Assembly: GCA_937901285.1 (NCBI GenBank)
Contig: CALCHI010000548.1
Span: 1-17,651, forward strand
Source: UBA8437 sp003445035
Lineage (GTDB): Bacteria; Planctomycetota; Planctomycetia; Planctomycetales; Planctomycetaceae
Reading direction: 5' to 3'
DNA: 17,651 nucleotides
Shown here piece by piece: positions 1 to 6,511 of the stretch. A program made the position numbers and the translations under genes. The notes beneath the pieces are model-generated. The model was given only the letters and a program-made list of their open reading frames with translations. It was not told the origin of the DNA and searched no databases. How positions within the stretch are numbered: the first letter of the stretch is position 1; the number at the start of each line of letters is the position of its first letter.

Positions 1-81
1 GACGAAGACGACGAGGACGACGAGGACGACGAGGACGACGAGGACGACGAGGACGGAGAGGACGGAGAGGACGGAGAGGAC
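1..81 (+). repeat. Acidic in-frame tandem repeat in transporter loop
   Basis: A 9-base unit, GACGACGAG, is repeated about five times (roughly 7-51), then shifts to GACGGAGAG-type units (three copies, about 52-78). It codes for Asp-Asp-Glu and then Asp-Gly-Glu triplets with no interruption, giving an almost purely acidic stretch of at least 27 residues. It reaches the window edge, so its true length is unknown. By topology it lies in the extracytoplasmic loop after TM1 of the transporter. Nine-base units keep frame, so copy number could vary without breaking the gene. Confidence 0.9.
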
Positions 82-2106
82 ACGGCCAAGTTGCCGAGCC
101 GGTTGAACCCCCAGGCGGCCGAGCGACTCCAGGCGTTTGCCGAGAAACTGGGGGCTGTCGACGGGGTCCAGGCCAAGAGTACCCAGCACCTGGTCAAGGC
201 ACTGGAGCCTTCGGGAGTGCTTGGCCGGGTGATGAAGCGGATCGACGGACTCAGGCGGCGGGTGCTCGAACTGGTCGAGGGAGTGCTGGTTGGCGAGGAT
301 CGCCGAACGGTGGCGATCGTGTTGAGGCTCGATCCGGTCAACGGGGCCGATGCGACGCGCAAACGTGCGACGACCTTCGCCGAGATCCGTCGCCTGGCGG
401 CCCAGCACCAGCCTCCGGCCCAGGTCGTTGGCGAGCCGGTGCAGGTCCACGACATGTTCCGTTACGTTGAAGAGGACGGACGGAAGCTGTTCTGGTGGTC
501 CCTGGGCCTGTTGGCCGCCGTGATCCTGATCCTGTTCCGGAGCATTCGCTGGGTGCTGGTCCCGCTGGCGGTCGTCGTCGTGGCGATCCTGTGGACCGAG
601 GCAATCCTGGTGCAGAGCGGGATGCAGTTGAGCATGGTCAGTTCGATGCTCAATTCGCTGGTCACCATCATCGGGATCGCCACCTGCACCCACGTGACCG
701 TTCACTATCGCGAGCAGCGGCAAGACCACGACCCGGTGGAAGCACTGGGGCGGACGATGAACCGGCTGGCTCCCGCCATCTTCTGGACCGGGGCCACCAC
801 GGCTGTCGGGTTCGCGGCACTGTTGTCGAGCAACATCAGTCCGGTCAGGAGTTTCGGCATCATGATGTCGCTGGCAACGCTGCTGGTGCTGGTCGCGGCG
901 CTGCTGCTGCTGCCCGGCGGGATCCTGCTGGGACGCCGCCTGGTCGATCCCGGTCGAGTTCCCGGTGAAGGGCAACTGGTCCGCGGGCTCGAATCGCTGG
1001 CCCGCGGCATCCGTCGGCATCCGGCCGGGGTGCTGGCGGCAGTCGGCCTGGTCGTGATGGTCGCCGGTTCGGGACTGTTCCGGCTGCGGGTGGAAACCGA
1101 TTTCAGTGAAAACTTCCGCGAGGACAGCCCGATTCGGCGTGGGCTGGAATTCGTCGAGACCAAGCTGGGGGGAGCGGGCAACTGGGAAGTCAACTTCCCG
1201 GTGCCTGGCGAACTGGACCAGGAGGGGATCGATCGGGTCGAGAAACTGGCCGAACGGCTGCGCGAGGTCAGTGCCCGAAAAACGACCGCCGACGGTCGCC
1301 AACGGCTCACCAAGGTCGTGCCGCTCAGCGACGGGCTGAAGATGGTCCCCAGGTTTCCGCTGCTGCTCAACACGCTCACCAAACGGCTCCGGGTGCTCGA
1401 CCAGTCACAACCCGAGTACGTCACCAGTCTCTACAACGCGGAGGCCGGCCGGATGCGGGTCGTGTTGCGGGCGTTGGAACGCGAGCAGGCGGGTCAGAAA
1501 CGCGAGTTGATCGAGCGTGTCGAGGAAATAACCCGGGAGGAGTTTCCCGACGAAGTGGCGGGACAGCGGCCGGTCGAAGCCACCGGCTTGTACGTGCTGT
1601 TGACGTTCCTGATCGAGAGCCTGCTGCGGGACCAGGTGGTCAGTTTCGTGCTGGCGGCGATCGGGATCACCGTGATGATGGCCCTGGCGTTCCGCAACCC
1701 GTGGATCGGGCTGGTGGGCCTGGTGCCGAACCTGTTCCCGATCGTGCTGGTGATCGGGGCCATGGGCTGGATGGGCCTGCCGGTCAATATTGCCACGGCG
1801 ATGATCGCCAGCGTGTCACTGGGGCTGACGGTCGATTCGAGCATCCATTACATCTCGGGATTCCGTCGAGCCCGGGCGGCCGGTGACGACGTGGCGACGG
1901 CGATCGAGCGGACACACGCCGGTGTCGGTCGGGCCGTGGTGCTGGCGAACCTCGCGCTGGTTGTCGGCTTCAGCGTGCTGACACTCTCTCATTTCATCCC
2001 GCTGGTCTATTTCGGGATCCTGGTCAGCGTGGCGATGCTCGGCGGCCTGGCCGGGAACCTGGTGCTGTTGCCGGTGCTGTTGGCGTGGGTGGAAGGGCGG
2101 CGCTAG
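1..2106 (+). CDS. RND/MMPL-family membrane transporter, 5' end outside window
   Basis: This frame is open from the first base, so the gene starts upstream; a TTG at 91 is only an in-frame leucine codon. The 701 visible codons show the second part of an RND-superfamily exporter of the MMPL/Patched-like type. An extracytoplasmic loop (codons 1-160) is followed by a helix block at about 164-310, a helix at 341-360, a second large loop to about 540, and a final helix block at about 546-698. TM1 and part of loop 1 must lie upstream. Helix 4 of the second repeat carries the family-type GLTVDSSIHYISGFRR, with the acidic residue at codon 612. The equivalent place in the first repeat reads IGIATCTHVTVHY (224-236) and lacks the aspartate. 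Family members move lipids or other hydrophobic molecules using the proton gradient; the substrate here cannot be told. The loop begins with an acidic tandem repeat. The TAG stop overlaps the stop of the facing cbiX gene. Confidence 0.88.
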   Translation, partial: DEDDEDDEDDEDDEDDEDGEDGEDGEDTAKLPSRLNPQAAERLQAFAEKLGAVDGVQAKSTQHLVKALEPSGVLGRVMKRIDGLRRRVLELVEGVLVGEDRRTVAIVLRLDPVNGADATRKRATTFAEIRRLAAQHQPPAQVVGEPVQVHDMFRYVEEDGRKLFWWSLGLLAAVILILFRSIRWVLVPLAVVVVAILWTEAILVQSGMQLSMVSSMLNSLVTIIGIATCTHVTVHYREQRQDHDPVEALGRTMNRLAPAIFWTGATTAVGFAALLSSNISPVRSFGIMMSLATLLVLVAALLLLPGGILLGRRLVDPGRVPGEGQLVRGLESLARGIRRHPAGVLAAVGLVVMVAGSGLFRLRVETDFSENFREDSPIRRGLEFVETKLGGAGNWEVNFPVPGELDQEGIDRVEKLAERLREVSARKTTADGRQRLTKVVPLSDGLKMVPRFPLLLNTLTKRLRVLDQSQPEYVTSLYNAEAGRMRVVLRALEREQAGQKRELIERVEEITREEFPDEVAGQRPVEATGLYVLLTFLIESLLRDQVVSFVLAAIGITVMMALAFRNPWIGLVGLVPNLFPIVLVIGAMGWMGLPVNIATAMIASVSLGLTVDSSIHYISGFRRARAAGDDVATAIERTHAGVGRAVVLANLALVVGFSVLTLSHFIPLVYFGILVSVAMLGGLAGNLVLLPVLLAWVEGRR

Positions 2107-2489
2107 GAAGTCGCCGGGTCCGCAGCCGGCCCCGCGATGCGATCCAGGATCACATCGATCAGCGCATCGTGTCGACCCAGGGGCGGCTTCAGTTCCCAGG
2201 ACACATCGGGGAAACGCTCGGCCAGGCGTTCGCGATGTTCGGCCAGGTGCAGCGAGGCGTGTCGGCCCGGTGAGAGGAAGAACGGAACCAGCAACACCCG
2301 GTCGGCCCCTCGCTCGACGCAACGTGTCCCACCGGTCGGGATGTCTGGCTCGGCGATCTCCAGGAAGGCGGTCTCGACCAGGTCATCGGGTCGTCGGGCA
2401 GACAGAGAATCGGCCAGCCATTGGAGATCACGGTTGGCCGAATCGAGTCGGCTGCCGTGGGCGACCAGGAGGATGGCGTTGGTGGGCAC
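2103..2489 (-). CDS. cbiX: CbiX-type sirohydrochlorin chelatase, short form
   Basis: This 128-residue protein belongs to the small CbiX chelatase family, which inserts cobalt (or iron, in SirB-like members) into sirohydrochlorin on the way to cobalamin or siroheme. The start of the fold is seen as AILLVAHGSR (residues 5-14), with the first metal-binding/catalytic histidine at 11. The second is in VLLVPFFLSPGRH, histidine 77. Both lie where the one-domain archaeal CbiXS proteins have theirs, and the length fits the one-domain form. I chose the GTG at 2489-2487 because it starts just before the first beta strand; no strong Shine-Dalgarno precedes it. The frame stays open to an ATG at 2624, but that start would overlap the divergent kinase start and add 45 residues unlike the family. 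No other cobalamin or siroheme gene is near, so the metal is uncertain. The TAG stop is convergent with the transporter stop. Confidence 0.85.
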   Translation of the reverse strand: MPTNAILLVAHGSRLDSANRDLQWLADSLSARRPDDLVETAFLEIAEPDIPTGGTRCVERGADRVLLVPFFLSPGRHASLHLAEHRERLAERFPDVSWELKPPLGRHDALIDVILDRIAGPAADPATS

Positions 2490-2523
2490 GGGGGGATGGG
2501 AGGCGAGAGTTTGGAGGCAGTTG

Positions 2524-2553
2524 TTGACCGCCAGAATTGTCGCACCATAGACT
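2524..2553 (+). promoter_or_regulatory. Possible sigma-70 promoter for the kinase operon
   Basis: In the 115-base divergent gap between cbiX and the kinase, TTGACC (2524-2529, five of six to the -35 consensus) is followed after 18 bases by TAGACT (2548-2553, four of six to the -10 consensus). A transcript would start near 2560, about 45 bases before the kinase ATG. This rests on motif matching alone. No comparably good promoter was found on the cbiX side. Confidence 0.4.
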
Positions 2554-2604
2554 CGAATCGGCCAGTACTCCCTGTTTCTGAAGGCAGCCCCACCGGCAAG
2601 CACG

Positions 2605-4380
2605 ATGTCCGAATCCGCTATCACTATCGGTCCCTACACGATCCAGGACGAACTGGGCTCCGGCGGCATGGGAACCGTCTACCGGGCTTTCCATACCGAG
2701 ACGTCCGATCCGGTGGCCGTCAAGGTGCTCTCGGCGACGATGGCTCGCGAGCCGGGTCTGGTCGAGCGGTTCCGCCGTGAGATCGATTCGTTGCAGAAGC
2801 TGTCCAACCCGCACATCGTCCGCTTTCTCGACAGTGGCGAGCACGAGGGGACGTATTTCTATGCGATGGAGTTGGTTGAGGGGGAGACGTTGACCGAGCG
2901 TCTGAATCGCGTCAAGCGGCTCGGGTGGGAGACGGTGATCGAGATGTCGGTGCAGGTCTGCCGAGCTCTGAAGGCGGCACACGATGCTGGAATCATCCAC
3001 CGTGACCTGAAGCCGGGTAACCTGATGCTGTCCAACGACGACCTGGTCAAGCTGACCGACTTCGGCGTGGCCCAGATCTTCGCCGCCGGCAAGCTGACCG
3101 CCACCGGTGGCATCGTGGGCACCGCCGAATACATGTCGCCCGAACAGGCCCAGGGTCGCAAGGCTCACCGTTCCAGTGACCTCTACTCGCTGGGTGCCGT
3201 GATGTACTGCATGCTGACGGGCCGTCCGCCGTTTTCGGGGCGGAGCACTGTCGAGATCATCCAGCAGCATCGGTACGGGCAGTTTGATCCACCGCGGTCG
3301 ATCGTGCCCGAGATCCCGCGATGGCTGGATGAGGTGGTCTGCCGGTTGCTGTCCAAGGACCCCGACGAGCGGTATCCGGATGCGTATGTGCTCGGCCTGC
3401 GTCTACAGGAAATTCCGCGAAAAATGGCCCTGTCCGAGGGCGAGGCCACCGTCGCCGACCTGGATGTCACCGACGCCACCGACGCCACCGACGCCACGGC
3501 GGTTTACCAACTGGCCCACTCCGATGAGGCGGCTCCGACCGAACGAATTGGTGACGGGACCGACGGCAGTGCCGATCTGACCATGCAGGCCACCGCCGTG
3601 ACGGCCCAGGCCGACGGTGGGTCTCCGCTTGTCGGGGAACAGGGAGGGGCGACGTTGGCCCGGGACCTGATGAAGTTCGAGATCGAACGGCAGTCACGAC
3701 GCGGACGGTGGGCCGGATGGTGGAACAGCACGGCCGGCCTGGTTGTGGCCCTGGCACTGGTCGTTGGTATCGGCACAGTGATGTGGCAGCGGAGCCGCCT
3801 GGGTCCCGAAGGCCGGTTTGCCGAGGGCGTGCGTCTGCTGGAATTGTCCGATCCCGACTGGCGGACCGCTCGCGACAGGTATCTGGCCCCATTGGTGGCC
3901 GAGGATCCTGAGCGTTGGAGTGGCCCGGCGGCTCCTCACCTGGAGCGGATCGAGCAGTTGGCTGTCGAGTCACGGTCGCGACCGGCGAAGCGACTGCGGA
4001 CCGGTGACGCGACCGAGGTGGGTCGGTTCCTGAGATTGGCCCGGGAGTACGAGCAGTTGGGAGACCGGGTGCGGGCGATGAGCATCCTGGAATCCGTTCT
4101 CGAACTGGTCGAAGGGCAGCGGGAGTGGGAATCGGAGCGGGAGGTGGCTCGCGAGTTGCTGGAGGAGTGGCGGAAGGGGCCGGCCGGAGCGGCTGGCCAG
4201 TCGAAACTGGCGGCGGCCGCATTGGCACGGGCACGGAGGGCTCGCGCGGACGGTCGGATTGAGGATGCTCGCCGGGTGTGGGAGAGTATCGTGGAGTTGT
4301 ACGCCGGGGACGCTCGGGTCCGTGACGTGGTTGCCGAGGCACGGCGGGGACTTTCAGAAACCGAGGGCGAGGGCCGATGA
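2605..4380 (+). CDS. Membrane-anchored Hanks-type Ser/Thr protein kinase
   Basis: This 591-residue protein is a transmembrane Ser/Thr kinase. The catalytic domain (about 9-270) shows the glycine loop LGSGGMGTVY (18-27), the ATP lysine in VAVK (40), the catalytic loop IHRDLKPGN with Asp134, DFG (152-154), an activation loop rich in Thr, and YMSPE (176-180), so all key residues for activity are present. The HRD arginine suggests control by activation-loop phosphorylation. A Thr/Asp/Ala-rich linker (about 275-360) with TDA repeats leads to one membrane helix (about 377-395). The C-terminal about 195 residues should lie outside the cytoplasm and are helical, with two TPR-like hairpins near 475-505 and 535-580. 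No PASTA repeats are seen, so the sensor type is not the PknB one. The ATG start sits 11 codons before the kinase fold; the Shine-Dalgarno is poor. The stop overlaps the apt start in ATGA. Confidence 0.93.
   Translation: MSESAITIGPYTIQDELGSGGMGTVYRAFHTETSDPVAVKVLSATMAREPGLVERFRREIDSLQKLSNPHIVRFLDSGEHEGTYFYAMELVEGETLTERLNRVKRLGWETVIEMSVQVCRALKAAHDAGIIHRDLKPGNLMLSNDDLVKLTDFGVAQIFAAGKLTATGGIVGTAEYMSPEQAQGRKAHRSSDLYSLGAVMYCMLTGRPPFSGRSTVEIIQQHRYGQFDPPRSIVPEIPRWLDEVVCRLLSKDPDERYPDAYVLGLRLQEIPRKMALSEGEATVADLDVTDATDATDATAVYQLAHSDEAAPTERIGDGTDGSADLTMQATAVTAQADGGSPLVGEQGGATLARDLMKFEIERQSRRGRWAGWWNSTAGLVVALALVVGIGTVMWQRSRLGPEGRFAEGVRLLELSDPDWRTARDRYLAPLVAEDPERWSGPAAPHLERIEQLAVESRSRPAKRLRTGDATEVGRFLRLAREYEQLGDRVRAMSILESVLELVEGQREWESEREVARELLEEWRKGPAGAAGQSKLAAAALARARRARADGRIEDARRVWESIVELYAGDARVRDVVAEARRGLSETEGEGR
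3472..3498 (+). repeat. Short 9-base repeat in kinase linker
   Basis: Three tandem copies of GACGCCACC (the last ends in G) code for Thr-Asp-Ala-type triplets between the kinase domain and the membrane helix. The repeat adds several threonines next to acidic residues, which may be self-phosphorylation sites; that is inference. Length change by whole units would keep the frame. Confidence 0.8.
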
Positions 4381-4922
4381 ACGACAGCAGCGGTGGACTG
4401 GACCTCAAGGCACACATTCGCACGGTGCCCGACTTCCCCGTGCCGGGGATCCGGTTCCGTGACATCACGCCGTTGCTGGCCTCTCCGGAGGCCTACGGCG
4501 AGGTGATTCGGCGACTGGCCGACACCTACCGCGACGGCGGAGTCGACGTGGTGGCGAGTGTCGAGGCCAGGGGGTTCCTGTTCGGGGCGCCCCTGGCGCT
4601 GGAACTGGCGGCCCGTTTCGTGCCGGTCCGCAAGCCCGGCAAGTTGCCACACGAGACCCGGTCACACTCCTACCAGCTCGAATATGGCGAGGACACTCTC
4701 GAGGTGCACACCGATGCGGTGAGGCCCGGTGACCGGGTCCTGATGGTGGACGACCTGCTGGCCACCGGTGGGACCGTCGCCGCGTGCAACCGGTTGCTGG
4801 TCGAGGCGGGAGCCGAGGTGATCGGTTGCGCGGTGGTGATTGAACTGGAAGGGCTGGGAGGCCGCGCGGCGCTGGCCGGCTGCGACGTGACCACGTTGAT
4901 GACCTACAGCGAAGACGAGTGA
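4377..4922 (+). CDS. apt: Adenine phosphoribosyltransferase
   Basis: This 181-residue cytoplasmic enzyme makes AMP from adenine and PRPP in purine salvage. The N-terminal IRTVPDFPVPGIRFRDITPLL (about 14-34) is the classic APRT signature. The ARGFLFG segment (64-70) and the PRPP-binding motif VLMVDDLLATGGT (121-133) are intact, as is VRKPGKLP (84-91), the flexible-loop region. Length and motif order are normal for bacterial APRT, so I expect it to be active. The ATG overlaps the kinase stop (ATGA), and GAGGG at 4363-4367 gives a good Shine-Dalgarno 9 bases upstream, so the two genes are very likely translated from one message. The next gene starts one base after its stop. A salvage enzyme inside a kinase operon is odd, and the sequence gives no reason for it. 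Confidence 0.96.
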   Translation: MNDSSGGLDLKAHIRTVPDFPVPGIRFRDITPLLASPEAYGEVIRRLADTYRDGGVDVVASVEARGFLFGAPLALELAARFVPVRKPGKLPHETRSHSYQLEYGEDTLEVHTDAVRPGDRVLMVDDLLATGGTVAACNRLLVEAGAEVIGCAVVIELEGLGGRAALAGCDVTTLMTYSEDE

Positions 4923-4923
4923 C

Positions 4924-5295
4924 GTGGTGACAACCGAAGACCGACTGAGCGGGATCGTTGACGAGTGCCAGGACGTGATGGCGCACGCCTGGATGGTTCG
5001 TACGTTCGTCAAGCACAGCGAGGAGGTCGAGGACTTTCCCGAGCTGATGGTGGTGGTGCGGGCTGTGTTCGACACGTCACGAGCGCTGGAGACGCGGCTG
5101 CAGGACCCGGCCGGTTACATCAAGATGCTCGGCAAGAAAATCGGCCGGATGCGGCGTGCGACAGAGCAGTTCCGTGGAGACGCTCCGCTGGCCTCGACCC
5201 ACACCAACTTCGTCCAGGCCGTCCACTCGATCGATCTCTGTGTCACCCGTCTCGAGCAGTTGCTTGTCGAGGGCCGCGACATCCAGTCGGCCTAA
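4924..5295 (+). CDS. Small helical protein of unknown function
   Basis: This 123-residue soluble protein has no catalytic motif I recognise. It begins with two GTG codons (4924 and 4927), one base after the apt stop, so it is probably made by re-initiation on the same message. Sequence features: a charged N-terminal helix with ECQDVMAHAWMVRTF (14-28), an acidic HSEEVEDFPE (31-40), a middle helix with RALETRL (53-59), a basic KKIGRMRR (71-78) and a C-terminal helix ending LEQLLVEG. It is predicted all-helical, with no signal peptide or membrane helix. The even mix of residues and clean frame fit a real, conserved gene; from memory, similar small proteins occur across planctomycetes, but I cannot verify this here. 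The basic patch could contact nucleic acid or an acidic partner; this is a guess. Confidence 0.8.
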   Translation: MVTTEDRLSGIVDECQDVMAHAWMVRTFVKHSEEVEDFPELMVVVRAVFDTSRALETRLQDPAGYIKMLGKKIGRMRRATEQFRGDAPLASTHTNFVQAVHSIDLCVTRLEQLLVEGRDIQSA

Positions 5296-5301
5296 GTCAC
5301 C

Positions 5302-5331
5302 TTCGCGCCGTCACGACCGTGGAGATATACT
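5302..5331 (+). promoter_or_regulatory. Weak promoter candidate upstream of parA
   Basis: The 81-base gap before parA contains TATACT (5326-5331, five of six to the -10 consensus) with a poor -35 (TTCGCG, 5302-5307) 18 bases upstream. It could give parA its own transcript, starting about 40 bases before its GTG. The -10 is the AT-rich spot of an otherwise GC-rich gap. Read-through from the kinase operon remains possible because no terminator hairpin is seen between the genes. Confidence 0.35.
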
Positions 5332-5376
5332 GCCGCGGCTCGGGACTGGGAGACGTGCGTCAAGCGAGACGGTCAG

Positions 5377-6195
5377 GTGCGGACGATCGCGGTGATGAAC
5401 CAGAAGGGGGGCGTCGGCAAGACGACCACCACCGTCAACCTGGCGGCCGGACTGGCCGCTGCCGGTCGACGGGTTTGCCTGGTCGATCTCGATCCCCAGG
5501 CCCATTCGTCGCTGCATTTGGGGGTCGAGGCTCCGCCGGGCACTCCCAGCCTTTACGACGTGATGCTGGAACGTCGGCGTCTGGTCGATACCAGGCAGCA
5601 GGTTGCCGAGAGGTTGTGGGTTGTTCCCGGCAACGTCGACCTGGCCGGCATCGAGAGAGAACTCGCCGAGACAGAGGGACGGGAGACGGTTCTCAGGGGA
5701 GCCCTGGACGAACTGGAATCCGGTTGCCCGCTGGACTACTGCCTGGTTGACTGCCCGCCGTCGCTGGGCGTGTTGACCATCAACGCCCTGGCGGGCGTCC
5801 GAGAGGTGTTCATTCCCCTTCAGCCGCACTTCCTCGCTCTCCAGGGACTCTCCAAGCTGCTCGAAACCACGGCCCTGGTCACGCGGAGGCTGAACCGTGA
5901 TCTCCGGGTCAGTGGCATCGTGCTGTGCCTGTTCGAAACCGGTACCCGGCTGGCGGCTGATATCAGTGATGACCTGGCCGGGTTCTTTGCTGCCAGTGAC
6001 CCGCACGCTCCCTGGGCCAACGCGAAGATCTTCGAATCGCGAATTCGACGAAATATCCGGTTGGCCGAGGCGGCCGGGTTCGGGAGGTCGATCTTCGACT
6101 ACGACCCGGCCTGCAACGGGGCCGTTGACTATGGCCGCCTGGTCGAAGAGGTGATCGCCGGCGAGCCGGAGGTCGTGATGGCAAGGGCCGGATGA
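5377..6195 (+). CDS. ParA/Soj/MinD-type ATPase (orphan, no parB nearby)
   Basis: This 272-residue protein is a ParA-family ATPase. The deviant Walker A KGGVGKTTT (10-18) has the signature lysine at 10. VCLVDLDPQAHSS (33-45) is the A' motif and YCLVDCPPSLG (about 124-134) the Walker B. The FIPLQPHFLALQGL segment is typical of the ParA/Soj branch rather than of MinD, and no C-terminal amphipathic membrane helix is visible. ParA proteins bind DNA non-specifically as ATP dimers and position chromosomes, plasmids or protein clusters. The usual ParB partner, or any parS-like site, is not seen within the window, so this is probably not the chromosome ParA; it may position another cargo. The GTG at 5377 is chosen because it is two codons before the first beta strand. 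It follows the small helical gene by 81 bases and is the last gene before a 316-base gap. Confidence 0.88.
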   Translation: MRTIAVMNQKGGVGKTTTTVNLAAGLAAAGRRVCLVDLDPQAHSSLHLGVEAPPGTPSLYDVMLERRRLVDTRQQVAERLWVVPGNVDLAGIERELAETEGRETVLRGALDELESGCPLDYCLVDCPPSLGVLTINALAGVREVFIPLQPHFLALQGLSKLLETTALVTRRLNRDLRVSGIVLCLFETGTRLAADISDDLAGFFAASDPHAPWANAKIFESRIRRNIRLAEAAGFGRSIFDYDPACNGAVDYGRLVEEVIAGEPEVVMARAG

Positions 6196-6511
6196 TCCCG
6201 GGATTCCGAGTGGTGAGAGCCGAAAACTTGCTCCGTCGATGGGAGCCGGATGCCCGGCGAATCGACACAACCGCTCCATTCGGACATCGTCGGCATGGGT
6301 CAGTTCTGGAAAAACCCGCAATTCGTTGCAACCTCTGGTGCCGGTTCGGCATCCTAAAGTAAATTGGCAGTTGGAATTCCTTACCAGGATTCCCCAAACC
6401 GCAGAATCGCTCTATCTTTCCAACTGCAACAGTCGTAGTCGGGGTGTAGCGAGCGGCGGTCATCGGCGTCGCGGTGATGTTGTTGGGACGAGAGGCAGGG
6501 GAGAAGCTGAG
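6196..6511. other. 316-base gap: leader of the giant-gene pair
   Basis: This stretch holds no convincing gene. The frame of the next gene stays open back to an ATG at 6239, but that extension looks non-coding (Arg/Ser/Asn/Pro-rich, no signal peptide) and lacks a ribosome site. The middle (about 6290-6430) is clearly more AT-rich than the rest of the window and is where a promoter and 5' leader would be expected. A TTGGCA at 6364-6369 and a TATCTT at 6413-6418 are possible elements, but neither has a good partner at the right distance. A weak 5-base GC hairpin (6245-6258) lies after parA and lacks a T-run. A 10-base inverted repeat is listed separately. AGGGGAG at 6497-6503 is a strong Shine-Dalgarno for the gene at 6512. 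Confidence 0.7.
6367..6427. repeat. Perfect 10-base inverted repeat, 41-base spacer
   Basis: GCAGTTGGAA (6367-6376) is matched exactly by TTCCAACTGC (6418-6427). The left arm overlaps a GGAATTCC palindrome (6373-6380). It sits in the AT-rich part of the gap, 85 bases or more before the 6512 start. It could be an operator with two half sites or the base of a leader-RNA stem. By chance a 10-base match at one given spacing is rare, but many spacings were open to the eye, so function is not certain. Confidence 0.55.

Noticed and set aside
2490..2624. Longer cbiX start at the ATG at 2624
   Set aside because: It would overlap the divergent kinase start and its likely promoter, and the added 45 residues are not part of the CbiX fold.
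5377..6195. A complete ParAB partition system or plasmid origin
   Set aside because: No parB gene, parS-like repeat, iteron array or replication gene is present; the neighbours are chromosomal housekeeping and regulatory genes.
2605..6195. Kinase, phosphoribosyltransferase and ParA as an anti-phage defence operon
   Set aside because: The phosphoribosyltransferase is a normal, complete APRT, no effector or nuclease is present, and there is no mobile element or change in base composition.
6245..6258. GCCGG-ATGC-CCGGC hairpin as a terminator of parA
   Set aside because: The stem is only five pairs and no T-run follows; such hairpins are common by chance in this GC-rich DNA.
6239..6511. Upstream ATG extending the 6512 gene by 91 codons
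   Set aside because: The extension has non-coding composition, would bury the clear signal peptide inside the protein, and lacks the good ribosome site found before 6512.
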